Assembly (NCBI GenBank): GCA_007693385.1
Contig: REDR01000131.1
Coordinates: 124,001-188,000, forward strand
DNA from: Anaerolineaceae bacterium
GTDB taxonomy: Bacteria > Chloroflexota > Anaerolineae > Aggregatilineales > Phototrophicaceae
Reading direction: 5' to 3'
DNA: 64,000 nt
The notes below the pieces were generated by a model. That model had not been told where the DNA came from, did not search any database, and worked only from the letters and a program-made list of their open reading frames with translations. Positions 16,606 through 26,952 of this stretch are shown here, one piece after another (the first letter of the stretch is position 1; every line of letters starts with the position of its first letter). Both the position numbers and the translations under genes were made by a program.

Positions 16606-17634
16606 ATGCGAGAAGAGCCGGAAGCGGACGCATCGCGGGCGCAATATGAATTCTGGCTACGCGCCACATCGGACGGTGTGATTGTGGCTGATCCTGCCGG
16701 ATTGGTCGTCAGCATCAATCCGGCGGGGTTAGCGATGCTAGGCCAGTCGGCGGAGCAGATCATCGGCCAACCGGCGGAGCGCATCTTTGACAAGCATCCC
16801 GGGCTGGTCAACCTGTTCAAGCGCACCGGCGAGCAAACGCTCGATGTTCGCTTGCCGCGTCGTCGGCTGGCGGTTGGGGTGGGGAATACGCTGGCTGATG
16901 GTGGTCGCATGGTCATCTTGCAGGATGTCACCGAGCGCCGCAATCTGGATGAGCGCCGCGATTCGCTGATCGACGCGATCAGCCACGACCTGAAAAATCC
17001 GATCAACGCGATTAACGGCTTTGCCGAACTGGTCGGCAAATTCGGCGATCTGAATGAGCAACAACAACGCTTCATTGATCGCATCGACCAGACATCAACC
17101 CGCCTGTATCTTCAAATCAAGCGCATGGTTGATCTGGCGTGGCTGGAAGCCGGGATGCCTCTGGAACACAGGCCGCTACAGTTGCGTGACGTGATCGAAC
17201 GTGCGATTGCCGAAGCCGAACCCGTCGCACACGAGCGCGAAATCATCATCGCCACCGCCTTGCAGGATCCTCTGCCGCTTGTGATGGGCGATCCGGCGCG
17301 TCTGCAACAGGCCATCTACAACCTGCTACACAACGCCGTCATCTACTCACAACCGCAACAGGTGATCGTGATTCATAGCTGGGGCGATGAACAGGATGTG
17401 TACTGTAGTGTTGCGGATCGTGGGGCGGGCATTCCTGATGATGAGATTGACCTGATATTTGCCCGACTGTATCGCGGGCGCTCCGGTATGGAGATGGACG
17501 CATCCGGCGGCGGGCTGGGCTTGACCATGACGCGCATCATCATCAAACGGCACGGCGGCGACATCTGGGTATCTAGCAATTTAGGGACGGGGAGTCAATT
17601 CACGTTCGTATTGCCTGCAATGGCTGAAAACTGA
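16606..17634 (+). CDS. Soluble PAS-domain sensor histidine kinase
   Basis: 342-residue kinase without a membrane segment, so it senses an internal or membrane-proximal signal. Domains in order: PAS (about 10-110, SDGVIVADPAGLVVSINPAG), HisKA with the phosphorylated His127 in ISHDLKNPINAINGFAELV, and an HATPase domain with N-box NLLHNAVIYS, G1 DRGAGIP and G2 GGGLGLTMTRIIIKRHGG. All catalytic boxes are present. It lies 26 bases after the lipoprotein gene. No response regulator is next to it, so its partner is unknown; the nearest regulator in the window is 14 kb away. Confidence 0.93.
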   Translation: MREEPEADASRAQYEFWLRATSDGVIVADPAGLVVSINPAGLAMLGQSAEQIIGQPAERIFDKHPGLVNLFKRTGEQTLDVRLPRRRLAVGVGNTLADGGRMVILQDVTERRNLDERRDSLIDAISHDLKNPINAINGFAELVGKFGDLNEQQQRFIDRIDQTSTRLYLQIKRMVDLAWLEAGMPLEHRPLQLRDVIERAIAEAEPVAHEREIIIATALQDPLPLVMGDPARLQQAIYNLLHNAVIYSQPQQVIVIHSWGDEQDVYCSVADRGAGIPDDEIDLIFARLYRGRSGMEMDASGGGLGLTMTRIIIKRHGGDIWVSSNLGTGSQFTFVLPAMAEN

Positions 17635-17649
17635 CATGGAGCAATCTGC

Positions 17650-19332
17650 TTGAATATCAGCATGGTTCGACGGTGGGCGCGGGCGCATTGGCCGCCGCTA
17701 CTCGCCACGCTTTTTTTGTTGCTTTCGGTTGCTGACTTTACATCTTCCGCGCTGAGCTTGACCGGCGGCCAACTGGTCTATGCGCTGGATGATGCTTACA
17801 TTCACATGAGCATCGCGCGCAATCTGGTTGAGGCGGGCGTGTGGGGCGTGACGCCTTATGGCTTCGCGTCGGCGTCGTCGTCGCCACTGTGGACGGCGCT
17901 CATCGCGCTGAGTTATATCCCGTTCGGCGCGAATGAAATCACCCCGTTCGCGCTGAATCTGGTGTTCGCCATCGCGCTGAACTTCGCCCTGCATCACGTC
18001 CTGACCCGTCACGGCGTTTCTGCTGTGCTGAGTCTGGTTGTGCAGTTGGCGGTCATCATACTCGTGCCGGTGTACACGTTGATACTGGGCGGCATGGAGC
18101 ATGTATTACAGATTCTCGTCAACGTGCTGTTCATCGGCTACGCGGCGCAGATGGTCAGCGAATCCGCGCCCGCCCCGTTGCGCTCGCGGCAATGGTTCGT
18201 GTTGCTTCTGCTGGGGGCGCTGGTCGGCTCCGCACGGTACGAAGGGCTGTTTCTAGTGCTGATCTTCTGCGTCTGGCTGGCGTTGCGCTGGCGCGTGATC
18301 CATGCGATTCTACTCGGTGCGGTCAGCATCGCGCCGACGGCGCTATTCGGCCTATATGCGCTGGCGCAGGGCTGGTCTTTCCTGCCGACTTCGCTACTGG
18401 TCAAATCCGACGCGGGCTATCTATCCAGTGCCGGGCCGGGCGCTCTTCTCACTTACTTCATCGCGGATACTTATCAAATCTTCGCTAATCAGCATGTATT
18501 CTCGTTGATGGTGTTGACCGTGCTGGCGGCGTTTTTGCTTCGCTATGCGCGGGAGCGTACCGTGTGGGATGCGCCGTCGCTGATGGGTTTGTCGTTCGTG
18601 GTGATTGCCTTCGTCAATGTGCGGCTGGTTTCTTGGCCGTTTCCCGGCACGTATGCCCGCTATGAGGCGTATCTGGTGCCGCTTGGCCTGCTGGCTATCG
18701 CGGTTCTGCTGTCTGCTTATCTGCCGCGCCGCCTATCGCCGCGTGATGTGCCCGCCTACATGGTGGCGCTATTGCTGGTCGCGTTCTTGTTCAACGACAT
18801 TTATGAACGCTATCGCTTCTTGACGTTCGACAATCCGGCTGTGACCGGCTCGCTCAACATCTACCAGCAACAATATCAGATGGCGGGATTTTTGCGGGAG
18901 CATTATCCGTCTGCGGTGGTCGCCGCCAACGACATCGGCGCGATCAACTACTTCACCGCGATTGATAATGTCGATCTGTGGGGATTGGGCACGATAGAAG
19001 TCGCCCGCGCCCGCGCTGATAACCAGTACAACACGCGCCGCATCTATGAGATAAACGCCGAACGCGGCACGCAAATCGCGCTGGTCTACGAGGCATGGTT
19101 CTATGAATTCGGCGGCCTGCCCTCCGAATGGCGCTTCGCGGGGGCGTGGGTGGTGGCTAACAATGTGATACTCGGTGACGAGCGCGTGTCGTTCTTCGCG
19201 GTAGACCCGAACGAATTCGACGATCTACGCGCCGCGCTGGATGATTACGCCGCGCATCTGCCGGAGGGCGTGCTGTATCTCTCGCCGGATGATCTACGAG
19301 ACGACGATAATGACGACGACTTAAGGGAGTGA
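17650..19332 (+). CDS. Multi-pass membrane glycosyltransferase-like protein
   Basis: 560-residue integral membrane protein with roughly ten hydrophobic spans and a soluble C-terminal part. The N-terminal loop after the first span carries YALDDAYIHMSIARNL, the acidic motif typical of GT-C fold enzymes (GT39/PMT and ArnT relatives) that use lipid-linked sugars. The C-terminal domain (about 395-560) contains VVAANDIGAINYFT and VDLWGLGTIEVARA, also seen in this group. The start is TTG 17650, chosen because GGAG (17638-17641) lies 8 bases upstream; ATG 17662 is the alternative. It is followed 3 bases later by an ABC exporter gene, suggesting a joint role in building or moving an envelope glycolipid. 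Donor and acceptor unknown. Confidence 0.78.
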   Translation: MNISMVRRWARAHWPPLLATLFLLLSVADFTSSALSLTGGQLVYALDDAYIHMSIARNLVEAGVWGVTPYGFASASSSPLWTALIALSYIPFGANEITPFALNLVFAIALNFALHHVLTRHGVSAVLSLVVQLAVIILVPVYTLILGGMEHVLQILVNVLFIGYAAQMVSESAPAPLRSRQWFVLLLLGALVGSARYEGLFLVLIFCVWLALRWRVIHAILLGAVSIAPTALFGLYALAQGWSFLPTSLLVKSDAGYLSSAGPGALLTYFIADTYQIFANQHVFSLMVLTVLAAFLLRYARERTVWDAPSLMGLSFVVIAFVNVRLVSWPFPGTYARYEAYLVPLGLLAIAVLLSAYLPRRLSPRDVPAYMVALLLVAFLFNDIYERYRFLTFDNPAVTGSLNIYQQQYQMAGFLREHYPSAVVAANDIGAINYFTAIDNVDLWGLGTIEVARARADNQYNTRRIYEINAERGTQIALVYEAWFYEFGGLPSEWRFAGAWVVANNVILGDERVSFFAVDPNEFDDLRAALDDYAAHLPEGVLYLSPDDLRDDDNDDDLRE

Positions 19333-19335
19333 TAA

Positions 19336-21162
19336 ATGGGCATGATGAGACGGCGCAGACGCGCAAATATCGACGCGGGCGCAGACGCGCCGGAAATCCC
19401 CGCCGGCCCGGTGCAATGGCGGCGGATGGTCGGTTATCTGGGGCGGTATAAAGCGCGGTTGGCCGTCGCGCTGTTCGCCACGTTAATCAGCGCCGCGTTG
19501 AGTCTGGTTTTTCCGATTGTGGTGCGCGATGTGGTCGATAGCGTATTTGAGCAACGCGATCTGGCGTTGCTGAATCAAATCACGATTTTTCTGCTGGTGG
19601 TGTTCTTCTTCCGTTCGATTTCCAGCCTGATCGAGACGTATAACCTGAACTACGTCGGCGAGCGCATCATGGTTGATCTGCGGCTTGATCTGTACAGCCA
19701 TCTGCAAGCGCAATCGCTCAGCTTTTTCATCAACCGGCGCGTCGGCGAACTTGTCTCGCGCATCGCCTCTGATGTCACCGCGATGCGCTCGGTGCTGACC
19801 GACAACATCAACATCCTGCTACAGCAGACTTTCGTGATGTTCGGCGCTATCGGGCTGATGTTGTTCTTGAATGCGCGGCTGACGTTGTTCATTCTGGCGC
19901 TGATCCCGTTCGTCGTCATCTTCGGCTTTGTGTTTGGCTACTACCTGCGCCGCCTCAGTACGGAGGTGCAGGACGAGTTAGCGGCGGCGACAGTGGTCGC
20001 GGAGGAAGTGTTCCAGAATATCCGCGAAGTCAAGAGCTTTGTGCGCGAACCGTATGAAGTTCAGCGCTATGATGGCGCGGTACAACGTTCTTTCATGGCG
20101 GCGGTGCGCCTGTTGCGCGTGCGGGCGATCTTCGGCCCGACGATGGGCTTTCTGGCTTTCGGCGGATTGTCGCTGATCCTATGGTTTGGTGGCCGTGAGG
20201 TGCTGGCCGGACGGTTGAGCGGCGGCGAGTTGATCGCGTTTTTGATCTACGGCTTGACGGTGGCTGGCAGTTTCGCGTCACTGATCGGGCTGTATACATC
20301 ATTTCAGCAGGCCATCGGCGCGACTAAGCGCGTATTTCAACTGATGGACACGCCATCGACAGTCAATGATCGGCCATCGGCGCGGGACGTGGATACCGCG
20401 CAGGGCGGTATCACATTTGAGGGCGTCACCTTCAGCTACGACGACAAACAGGATGTATTGCGCGGTATTGATCTGGACATCGCGCCCGGCGAAATTATCG
20501 CGCTGGTCGGTCCGAGTGGGGCGGGCAAAAGCACCATGTTCAACCTGATCCCGCGCTTTTATGATCCGACGGATGGCCGCGTGCTGATGGATGGCGTCGA
20601 TCTGCGCGACATCACACAGTCCAGCCTGCGCGATCAAGTCGGCATCGTCCCGCAGGAGACATTGCTATTCGGCGGCACGATATACGATAACATCCGCTAC
20701 GGACGCCTGAGCGCTACCCGTGAGGAAGTGATCGCGGCGGCGTCTGCGGCCAACGCGCACGAGTTCATCACCGGCCTGCCTGACCAGTACGATACGGTTG
20801 TCGGTGAACGCGGCGTCCGGCTCAGTGGCGGCCAGCGTCAGCGCGTCGCCATCGCCCGCGCCATCCTCAAAGACCCGCGCATCCTGCTATTGGATGAGGC
20901 GACATCCAGCCTTGATAGCGAGAGCGAGACGCTGGTGCAAGATGCGCTAGCGCGTTTGATGCAGGATCGCACGACGGTCATCATCGCCCACCGCTTGAGT
21001 ACGATCCGCGTCGCACATCGCATCGTCGTGATGCAAAATGGCACGGTTGCCGATGTCGGCACGCACGATGAATTGATGGCGCGGGATGGCTTATATGCTA
21101 AATTGTACGAGATGCAATTCCGCGAAGAAGACATCGCATGGCGACAGGGGGAGAGCGCATGA
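19336..21162 (+). CDS. ABC exporter, fused permease and ATPase (MsbA/lipid A type)
   Basis: 608-residue half-transporter that would act as a homodimer in the cytoplasmic membrane. Residues about 30-340 form six spans of an ABC type-1 exporter domain, with the coupling-helix region FFINRRVGELVSRIASDV. The ATPase domain (about 355-595) has all motifs: Walker A GPSGAGKST with Lys398, Q-loop VPQETLLFGGTI, signature LSGGQRQRVAIARA (from 496), Walker B ILLLDEAT (516-523) and switch His552. Lipid or glycolipid export is the usual role of this subfamily, and it fits the upstream GT-C-like gene, but the substrate is not shown. Its stop overlaps the next gene's ATG by 4 bases. Confidence 0.92.
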   Translation: MGMMRRRRRANIDAGADAPEIPAGPVQWRRMVGYLGRYKARLAVALFATLISAALSLVFPIVVRDVVDSVFEQRDLALLNQITIFLLVVFFFRSISSLIETYNLNYVGERIMVDLRLDLYSHLQAQSLSFFINRRVGELVSRIASDVTAMRSVLTDNINILLQQTFVMFGAIGLMLFLNARLTLFILALIPFVVIFGFVFGYYLRRLSTEVQDELAAATVVAEEVFQNIREVKSFVREPYEVQRYDGAVQRSFMAAVRLLRVRAIFGPTMGFLAFGGLSLILWFGGREVLAGRLSGGELIAFLIYGLTVAGSFASLIGLYTSFQQAIGATKRVFQLMDTPSTVNDRPSARDVDTAQGGITFEGVTFSYDDKQDVLRGIDLDIAPGEIIALVGPSGAGKSTMFNLIPRFYDPTDGRVLMDGVDLRDITQSSLRDQVGIVPQETLLFGGTIYDNIRYGRLSATREEVIAAASAANAHEFITGLPDQYDTVVGERGVRLSGGQRQRVAIARAILKDPRILLLDEATSSLDSESETLVQDALARLMQDRTTVIIAHRLSTIRVAHRIVVMQNGTVADVGTHDELMARDGLYAKLYEMQFREEDIAWRQGESA

Positions 21163-22145
21163 GCGATCTGACCGATAAGACCGTTGTCGTCACCGGCGCG
21201 ACAGGCTTTCTAGGCGCGGTGATCGTCCGCCAATTGAGCGAACGCGGCGCGAAAGTGCGGGCGCTGGCTCGCCGTCCCGGGCGTGACCTGTATATCCGTG
21301 ATTTGCCCGATGTGGCCGTCGTGCGCGGTGACGTGACCGACTACGCGCAGATGCTAGCGGTGATGAATGGCGCGGACTACGTGATTCACTCGGCGGCGGC
21401 GCTCAGTGGCAACATAGAAACCCAATCGACGGTCAACGTACACGGCACATACAACGTCGCACGGGCGGCGTCAGCCTGTGGCGTGCGCCGGATGGTGCAT
21501 GTCAGCACCATTTCGGTTTATGGCTATCGCTACCGCACCGACGTGACCGAAGAATGCCCGCATGACCCGGGCGCTGACCCGTATCACGTCACCAAGTCGG
21601 GAGCGGAGCGCACGCTGACGAACATCGCCACAGGCTATAATCTGGACTATAGTATCGTGCGTCCGGGCATGATTTACGGTCCGTACAGCCACACATGGAC
21701 GGAGCGCATGTTCAGTCTGGCTCAGCGCGGCGTGTGGTTGGGCGATGGTAGCGGCTCGGCGTATCCGGTGTACGTTGATGACGTGGCCGATCTGTGCCTG
21801 CTATTGCTGACGCACCCCGCCGCCAGCCGCGAAGCGTTCAACTGCACGCCTGACCCGTCTCCGACGTGGCGCGAATTTCTCGGTGAGTATGCGGCGCTGG
21901 CCGGTGGTAGTCGCTGGGTGGGCGTGCCGCGTTTTCTGTTGCGTCCGTTGATGGCGCTTCTCTCGTTCACTGCTCCGGCTAATTCGCGGAACAAAGATTT
22001 GAACGACCTCCTGCCGTTCCTGACCAATCACATCACCTATCGCATGGATAAAGCCCGCGACCTGCTGGACTGGACGCCGCGCACCAGCTTGCAGGATGGC
22101 GTGGCGAATTGTGCGCCGTATCTGCGCGAAAAAGGCTTGCTGTAA
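21159..22145 (+). CDS. NAD-dependent epimerase/dehydratase (extended SDR)
   Basis: 328-residue cytoplasmic enzyme of the extended short-chain dehydrogenase family, which epimerises, dehydrates or reduces nucleotide-sugars or related molecules. It shows the NAD-binding motif VVVTGATGFLGAVIV, DVTDYAQM, HSAAAL, the catalytic serine region VHVSTISVYGY and the YxxxK pair as YHVTK. The segment VRPGMIYGPYSHTWTERMF is also conserved. I start at ATG 21159 because GGGGGAG lies 6 bases upstream and it overlaps the ABC exporter stop (ATGA). With the two genes before it, it forms a probable three-gene unit for an envelope glycolipid. Exact substrate not determinable. Confidence 0.86.
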   Translation: MSDLTDKTVVVTGATGFLGAVIVRQLSERGAKVRALARRPGRDLYIRDLPDVAVVRGDVTDYAQMLAVMNGADYVIHSAAALSGNIETQSTVNVHGTYNVARAASACGVRRMVHVSTISVYGYRYRTDVTEECPHDPGADPYHVTKSGAERTLTNIATGYNLDYSIVRPGMIYGPYSHTWTERMFSLAQRGVWLGDGSGSAYPVYVDDVADLCLLLLTHPAASREAFNCTPDPSPTWREFLGEYAALAGGSRWVGVPRFLLRPLMALLSFTAPANSRNKDLNDLLPFLTNHITYRMDKARDLLDWTPRTSLQDGVANCAPYLREKGLL

Positions 22146-22162
22146 GGCGCGGCATCATAGGG

Positions 22163-22191
22163 TTAACGAACGTATGCCGGTTTGATACAAT
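22163..22191 (+). promoter_or_regulatory. Promoter for argS
   Basis: TTAACG (22163-22168), 17-base spacer, TACAAT (22186-22191), 47 bases before the argS start. Confidence 0.55.
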
Positions 22192-22238
22192 GCGCGGATT
22201 ATGTAGGCTGAAATCATCACCCGTGAGGACGATAAACT

Positions 22239-23954
22239 GTGAAACCATTGCCCGAACAGCACGCCGAATTAGTCGAAGCCGCGATTCATGCGGCACAATC
22301 CGCCGGTGATCTACCCGCGTTTGATCTGTCTGATGTGCCGGTCACCCGCGTGAAGCCGAACCAGTCCGGCGACTACGCTTCGCCGGTAGCGATGGGGCTG
22401 GCGAAATCCGCCCGCATGAAGCCGCTCGACATCGCGCACGCCATCGTCAAGCATCTGCCGGGGGCGGATTTCGTCGGCGCGGTAGAGGTGGCCGGGCCGG
22501 GCTTCATCAATTTTCATCTGGCTCCTGCGTGGCTCCGTGACCAGATCGGCGCGGTCATCGCGGCGGGCGCGGAATTCGGGCGCGTTGATCTGGGCGCGGG
22601 CAAGCGGGCGCAGGTTGAATTCCTCAGCGCGAACCCCACCGGGCCGATCACCATAGGCCGCACACGCGGCGCGATACTGGGTGAAGGCATCGCCCGCGTG
22701 CTAGAAGCGGCGGGTTATGATGTCGAGCGCGAGTACTACTTCAACAACGCGGGCGCACAGATGCGTAAGCTGGGCGAAAGTATGCGGATTCGCTATCTGC
22801 AAGCGGTTAATGTGCCGGTTGATCTGCCCGACGAAGACGACGCCGACTTCTATCAGGGCGATTATCTGATCGACTTCGCCCGCGCTCTAGCCGATGAAGT
22901 GGGCGACTCGTGGGTGGATTCTGACTGGTCAGCGTTCAAAGAATATGCCGAGAAACGCATCTTCGAGTGGATACAGGCTTCGCTAGAACGGGTTAACATC
23001 CGTCACGACATCTTCTTCAATGAGAACCAGCTATATCACAATGGCGACGTGGAGCGCACGCTCAAACGGCTGGAAGAAAAAGGCTATATCTACGTCGCGC
23101 CGGTACGCGAGCAAGAGAGCGACGAAGTGAAGGCGCTCAACGCGCACTTGAAGCCGGCGACATGGTTCCGTAGTACGCAGTTGGGCGATAGCGAAGACCG
23201 CGTTGTGGTCAAGAGCAACGGCGACCCGACTTACACATTGCCCGACATCGCCTATCACATCGACAAGGTAGAACGCGGCTTTGATCTGCTGGTGAATGTG
23301 CTGGGCAGTGACCACAAAAAAGAGGCGGAAGTGGTGCGGATGGGGCTGGATGCGCTGGGCTACCGCACCGATCATCTGCACGTCGTTTTCATGCAGATGG
23401 TACATCTGCGGCGCGGCGGCGAAGAGATCAAGATGAGTACACGCAAGGCCAATTACATCACGCTGGATCAGATGATCGACGAGACCAGCGCCGATGCCAT
23501 TCAATATTTCATGCTTCATCGCAACGCGGATTCGCAGTTCACGTTTGACGTTGATCTGGCCGTCAAACAGAGCAACGAAAATCCGGTGTATTATATCCAG
23601 TATGCTTATGTACGCTGTGCCGGAATCTTCCGTGAGGCGGCGGCACGCGGCTTCAGCGATGACGACGCCGATCTGACTCTGCTGGACGATGAAGCGTTCG
23701 ACTTCCTGCGGAAATGTCTGGAATTGCCGGAGACGCTGACCTACGCCGCGCAGACGTTGACGCCGCACACCATCGCCCATTACGCGCTGGAATTGGCGAA
23801 CAACTTCCATCCGATGTATGACCGCGTGCGCGTGTTCGCGGAGGGCGTCGATCCGGACGTGGCGCGGGCGCGTCTGCGCTTCTACCGTGCCGCACAGGTG
23901 GCATTCGCCCGCGTGCTAACGCTGATGGGCATGTCCGTTCCGGAGCGCATGTAA
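22239..23954 (+). CDS. argS: Arginyl-tRNA synthetase
   Basis: Class I aminoacyl-tRNA synthetase that charges tRNA-Arg, 571 residues, normal for the bacterial enzyme. It has the N-terminal additional domain (about 1-110, DYASPVAMGLAKSARMKP and GPGFINFHL), then the catalytic domain starting with QVEFLSANPTGPITIGRTRG. The tRNA-binding segment YYFNNAGAQM, the KMSK loop IKMSTRKANYITLDQMI and a C-terminal DALR anticodon-binding domain follow. The HIGH signature is degenerate: where most ArgRS have HVGH or HIGN, this one reads TIGR. GTG 22239 is the start; GAGG lies 11 bases upstream. No second argS is seen here, so I assume it is functional. Confidence 0.93.
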   Translation: MKPLPEQHAELVEAAIHAAQSAGDLPAFDLSDVPVTRVKPNQSGDYASPVAMGLAKSARMKPLDIAHAIVKHLPGADFVGAVEVAGPGFINFHLAPAWLRDQIGAVIAAGAEFGRVDLGAGKRAQVEFLSANPTGPITIGRTRGAILGEGIARVLEAAGYDVEREYYFNNAGAQMRKLGESMRIRYLQAVNVPVDLPDEDDADFYQGDYLIDFARALADEVGDSWVDSDWSAFKEYAEKRIFEWIQASLERVNIRHDIFFNENQLYHNGDVERTLKRLEEKGYIYVAPVREQESDEVKALNAHLKPATWFRSTQLGDSEDRVVVKSNGDPTYTLPDIAYHIDKVERGFDLLVNVLGSDHKKEAEVVRMGLDALGYRTDHLHVVFMQMVHLRRGGEEIKMSTRKANYITLDQMIDETSADAIQYFMLHRNADSQFTFDVDLAVKQSNENPVYYIQYAYVRCAGIFREAAARGFSDDDADLTLLDDEAFDFLRKCLELPETLTYAAQTLTPHTIAHYALELANNFHPMYDRVRVFAEGVDPDVARARLRFYRAAQVAFARVLTLMGMSVPERM

Positions 23955-23975
23955 AAACCGCACGCTATTGTGCGG
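23953..23975 (-). terminator. Hairpin with T tract on the minus strand, after argS
   Basis: CCGCAC (23958-23963) pairs with GTGCGG (23970-23975). On the minus strand the stem is followed at once by TTTTT (plus 23953-23957). On the plus strand the T run comes only 13 bases later, so it could weakly end argS transcripts; read from the minus strand it would end antisense transcription entering argS. Confidence 0.45.
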
Positions 23976-24008
23976 CCAAGCTGACGAGTTTTTTAGAGAG
24001 GGTTTTTG

Positions 24009-26912
24009 ATGACTGACATCATTCACGGTTTCCGACTGGAGCGCGAGCAACACGTCGCGGAGATCAACAGCACGGCGTATATTTACCGCCACGTCAAGAC
24101 CGGCGCGGAGTTGCTATCGCTGGTCAACGACGACGAGAACAAGGCGTTTGCCATCACATTCGCCACGCCGCCGCCGGACTCAACCGGCCTGCCGCACATT
24201 CTGGAACATTCGGTGCTGTGCGGTTCGCGCAAGTATCCGGTCAAAGAGCCTTTTGTCGATCTGCTCAAAAGCTCGATGGCGACGTTCCTCAACGCGATGA
24301 CCTTCGCCGATAAGACGATGTATCCTGTCGCCAGCCAGAATTTGCAGGACTTCTACAATCTGGTTGACGTATATCTGGACGCGGTGTTCTTCCCCAACAT
24401 CACGCCGGAAGTGCTGATGCAGGAAGGCTGGCATTTTCATCTGGAAGCGCCGGATGAACCATTGCGTTATAGCGGCGTGGTGTTCAACGAGATGAAAGGC
24501 GCTTATTCCACTGCGGACAATCTGCTATCGGACGCGACGCAATTTTCGCTGTATCCCGATAACGCTTATGGCGTGGATTCCGGCGGCGATCCGGCGGCGA
24601 TCCCTGATCTGACGTTTGAGGACTTCAAACGCTTTCACGAGACGTATTATCACCCCTCCAATGCGCGGATTTTCTTCGCGGGGGATGACGACCCGACGGA
24701 GCGCTTGCGCCTGCTGGACGAATACCTCAGCCAGTTTGAGGCGCTAGACATCGACGCGCAAGTGGCGTTACAGGCGCGTTTTGATGCGCCGCGCCAATCG
24801 ACCCACGTCTATGACTCTGGCGATAGCGACGACGCGAAATCGTATGTCACGGTGGGCTGGCTGTTGCCGGAGCCGGACGACATCGAATTGATGCTCGGCC
24901 TCGATATTTTGCAACATATCCTGCTGGGCACGCAGGCCGCCCCGCTCAAGAAAGCACTGCTAGAAAGCGGGCTGGGCGAGTCCACCGCCGGACACGGCTT
25001 CGATGACGCCATGCGCCAGATGAATTTCGTGACCGGTCTGCGCGGTGTGAAGGCGGACGACACCGATAAAGTCGAGCCGTTGATCCTCAGCACGTTACAA
25101 ACGCTGGTTGATAGCGGCATTGACTCCGCGCAGATCGAAGCGTCGCTGAATACGGTGGAATTCCAATTGCGCGAATTCAACACCGGCGGCTATCCGCGTG
25201 GCTTGATTATGTGCATCCGCGCCTTCTCAACGTGGCTGTATGGCGGCGATCCGGTGGCACCGTTGGCTTTTTCAGCGCCGCTTGAAGCCATCAAAGCGCG
25301 TCTGGCAGGCGGCGAGCGCTATTTTGAAGGCTTGGTCGAGCGCTATCTGCTGGATAACACCCACCGTTCGGTGGTCATCATGAATCCCGATCCTGAGATG
25401 GGGACGCGCCGTGAACGCGCCGAGCGCGAGCGTCTCGATAATCTACGCGCCACGATGAGCGACGACGACATCGAGCGCATCATCCAGCAGACCGCGCAAC
25501 TCAAAATCATGCAGGAGACGCCCGACACTCCCGAAGCGCTGGCGACCTTACCTCTGCTATCCATTGACGACATCGAACGCCAGCCGCGTACCGTCCCGTT
25601 GGCGCATCAAAACGTAGAAGCCGCGCCGGTGCTGTACCACGATCTGCCGACAAATGGCATCATCTACATGGACATCGGCTTTGACCTGAAGATGTTGCCG
25701 CAGGAATTCGTCCCGTATCTGCCGATTTTCACGCGCATCTTGTTGCAGATGGGCACGACGGCTGAGGATTACGTGGCGCTAACCCAGCGCATCGGACGGC
25801 ATACCGGCGGCATAAACGTCTCGACAGTCATCGACGATCACCGCCATTCCGATGACGTGGTGACGCGGCTATTCCTGCGCGGCAAGGCCACCATCGCGCA
25901 GACCGGCGACATGCTCGACATCATGCGCGATGTCCTGCTGGATGCCAGCTTCGCTGATAAAGCGCGTTTCTTGCAGATCGTCCTTGCGGAAAAAGCCCGC
26001 ACCGAAGCCGGTTTGATTCCGGCGGGGCATCGCGTCGTGGTCAATCGTCTGGCCGGACAGTTCGGCATGGCCGGCTGGTTGCGCGAACAATCCGGCGGCG
26101 TCAGCTATCTGTTCTTCCTGCGCCGTCTGCTGGAAGAAGTCGAGCGTGATTGGGACGCGGTGCTGGATAAACTCAACACCATGCGCCGCCTACTGTTCAA
26201 TCGGGCGACGTTGCTGGTCAATGCGACGGTGGACGCCGACGGCTGGCGCGATGTTCAGCCGGTGCTGGCCGAATTCGTGACCGCGCTACCGGAATCCGAC
26301 GCCGCTTTGCAGACTTGGACGGCGGACTATGCGCCGACTAATGAGGGACTGTCGCTTCCCGCACAGGTGAACTACGTCGGCAAGGGCGCGAATTTATACG
26401 CGCTCGGCTATCAGTATCACGGCTCGGCGCAGGTCGCTTTGAATTACTTGCAGACCACGTATCTGTGGAATAAAATCCGCGTGCAGGGCGGCGCGTATGG
26501 CGCTGGCCTATCGCTGAGTCCGCATTCCGGCATGGCGGCCTATTTCTCGTATCGTGATCCGAATCTGGCGGCGACGCTGAAAGTCTATGATGGCGCTGGC
26601 GCGTATCTGCGCGACGCTGAAATGAGCGCCGACGAACTGACCAAGAACATCATCGGCACGATAGGGTCAATCGACCAGTATCAGTTGCCGGACGCGAAGG
26701 GCTATGGCTCGATGTTGCGCTACCTGATCGGCTATTCCGATGAAGAACGGGCGACGGTGCGCGAGCAAATACTGGGCACGACGCCGGATGATTTGCGACG
26801 CTTTGCCGATGCGCTCGACCTGCTGGCGCGGGATGGCGTCGTCGTGGTGCTGGGCGCGGGCGCATCGCTGGCCGATGCCCCCGTGACGCTGGACGTGAAG
26901 AAGATACTTTGA
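24009..26912 (+). CDS. M16C zinc metalloprotease, presequence protease (PreP/Cym1) type
   Basis: 967-residue peptidase built of two linked M16 halves that close around unfolded peptides. The inverted zinc motif is HILEH (His63, Glu66, His67) in [14 protein letters not shown]. It is followed by [15 protein letters not shown] and [17 protein letters not shown], the family signature of PreP; the distal zinc ligand is in EMKGAYS. The C-terminal half ends with the usual QGGAYGAGL-like segment ([17 protein letters not shown]). No signal peptide is visible, so it is probably cytoplasmic and clears short peptides. The ATG at 24009 follows GAGAGGG (23996-24002) at good spacing. dcd starts 40 bases downstream. 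Confidence 0.93.
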   Translation: MTDIIHGFRLEREQHVAEINSTAYIYRHVKTGAELLSLVNDDENKAFAITFATPPPDSTGLPHILEHSVLCGSRKYPVKEPFVDLLKSSMATFLNAMTFADKTMYPVASQNLQDFYNLVDVYLDAVFFPNITPEVLMQEGWHFHLEAPDEPLRYSGVVFNEMKGAYSTADNLLSDATQFSLYPDNAYGVDSGGDPAAIPDLTFEDFKRFHETYYHPSNARIFFAGDDDPTERLRLLDEYLSQFEALDIDAQVALQARFDAPRQSTHVYDSGDSDDAKSYVTVGWLLPEPDDIELMLGLDILQHILLGTQAAPLKKALLESGLGESTAGHGFDDAMRQMNFVTGLRGVKADDTDKVEPLILSTLQTLVDSGIDSAQIEASLNTVEFQLREFNTGGYPRGLIMCIRAFSTWLYGGDPVAPLAFSAPLEAIKARLAGGERYFEGLVERYLLDNTHRSVVIMNPDPEMGTRRERAERERLDNLRATMSDDDIERIIQQTAQLKIMQETPDTPEALATLPLLSIDDIERQPRTVPLAHQNVEAAPVLYHDLPTNGIIYMDIGFDLKMLPQEFVPYLPIFTRILLQMGTTAEDYVALTQRIGRHTGGINVSTVIDDHRHSDDVVTRLFLRGKATIAQTGDMLDIMRDVLLDASFADKARFLQIVLAEKARTEAGLIPAGHRVVVNRLAGQFGMAGWLREQSGGVSYLFFLRRLLEEVERDWDAVLDKLNTMRRLLFNRATLLVNATVDADGWRDVQPVLAEFVTALPESDAALQTWTADYAPTNEGLSLPAQVNYVGKGANLYALGYQYHGSAQVALNYLQTTYLWNKIRVQGGAYGAGLSLSPHSGMAAYFSYRDPNLAATLKVYDGAGAYLRDAEMSADELTKNIIGTIGSIDQYQLPDAKGYGSMLRYLIGYSDEERATVREQILGTTPDDLRRFADALDLLARDGVVVVLGAGASLADAPVTLDVKKIL

Positions 26913-26952
26913 TGAGCGTGACGATAAACGCGACACAGGGAGCGATGTGACG

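Noticed and set aside
23031-23810. A 259-codon open frame on the minus strand opposite argS
   Set aside because: It lies wholly inside a well-supported argS, has no recognisable domains and no clear RBS. Long antisense frames are expected in GC-rich DNA.
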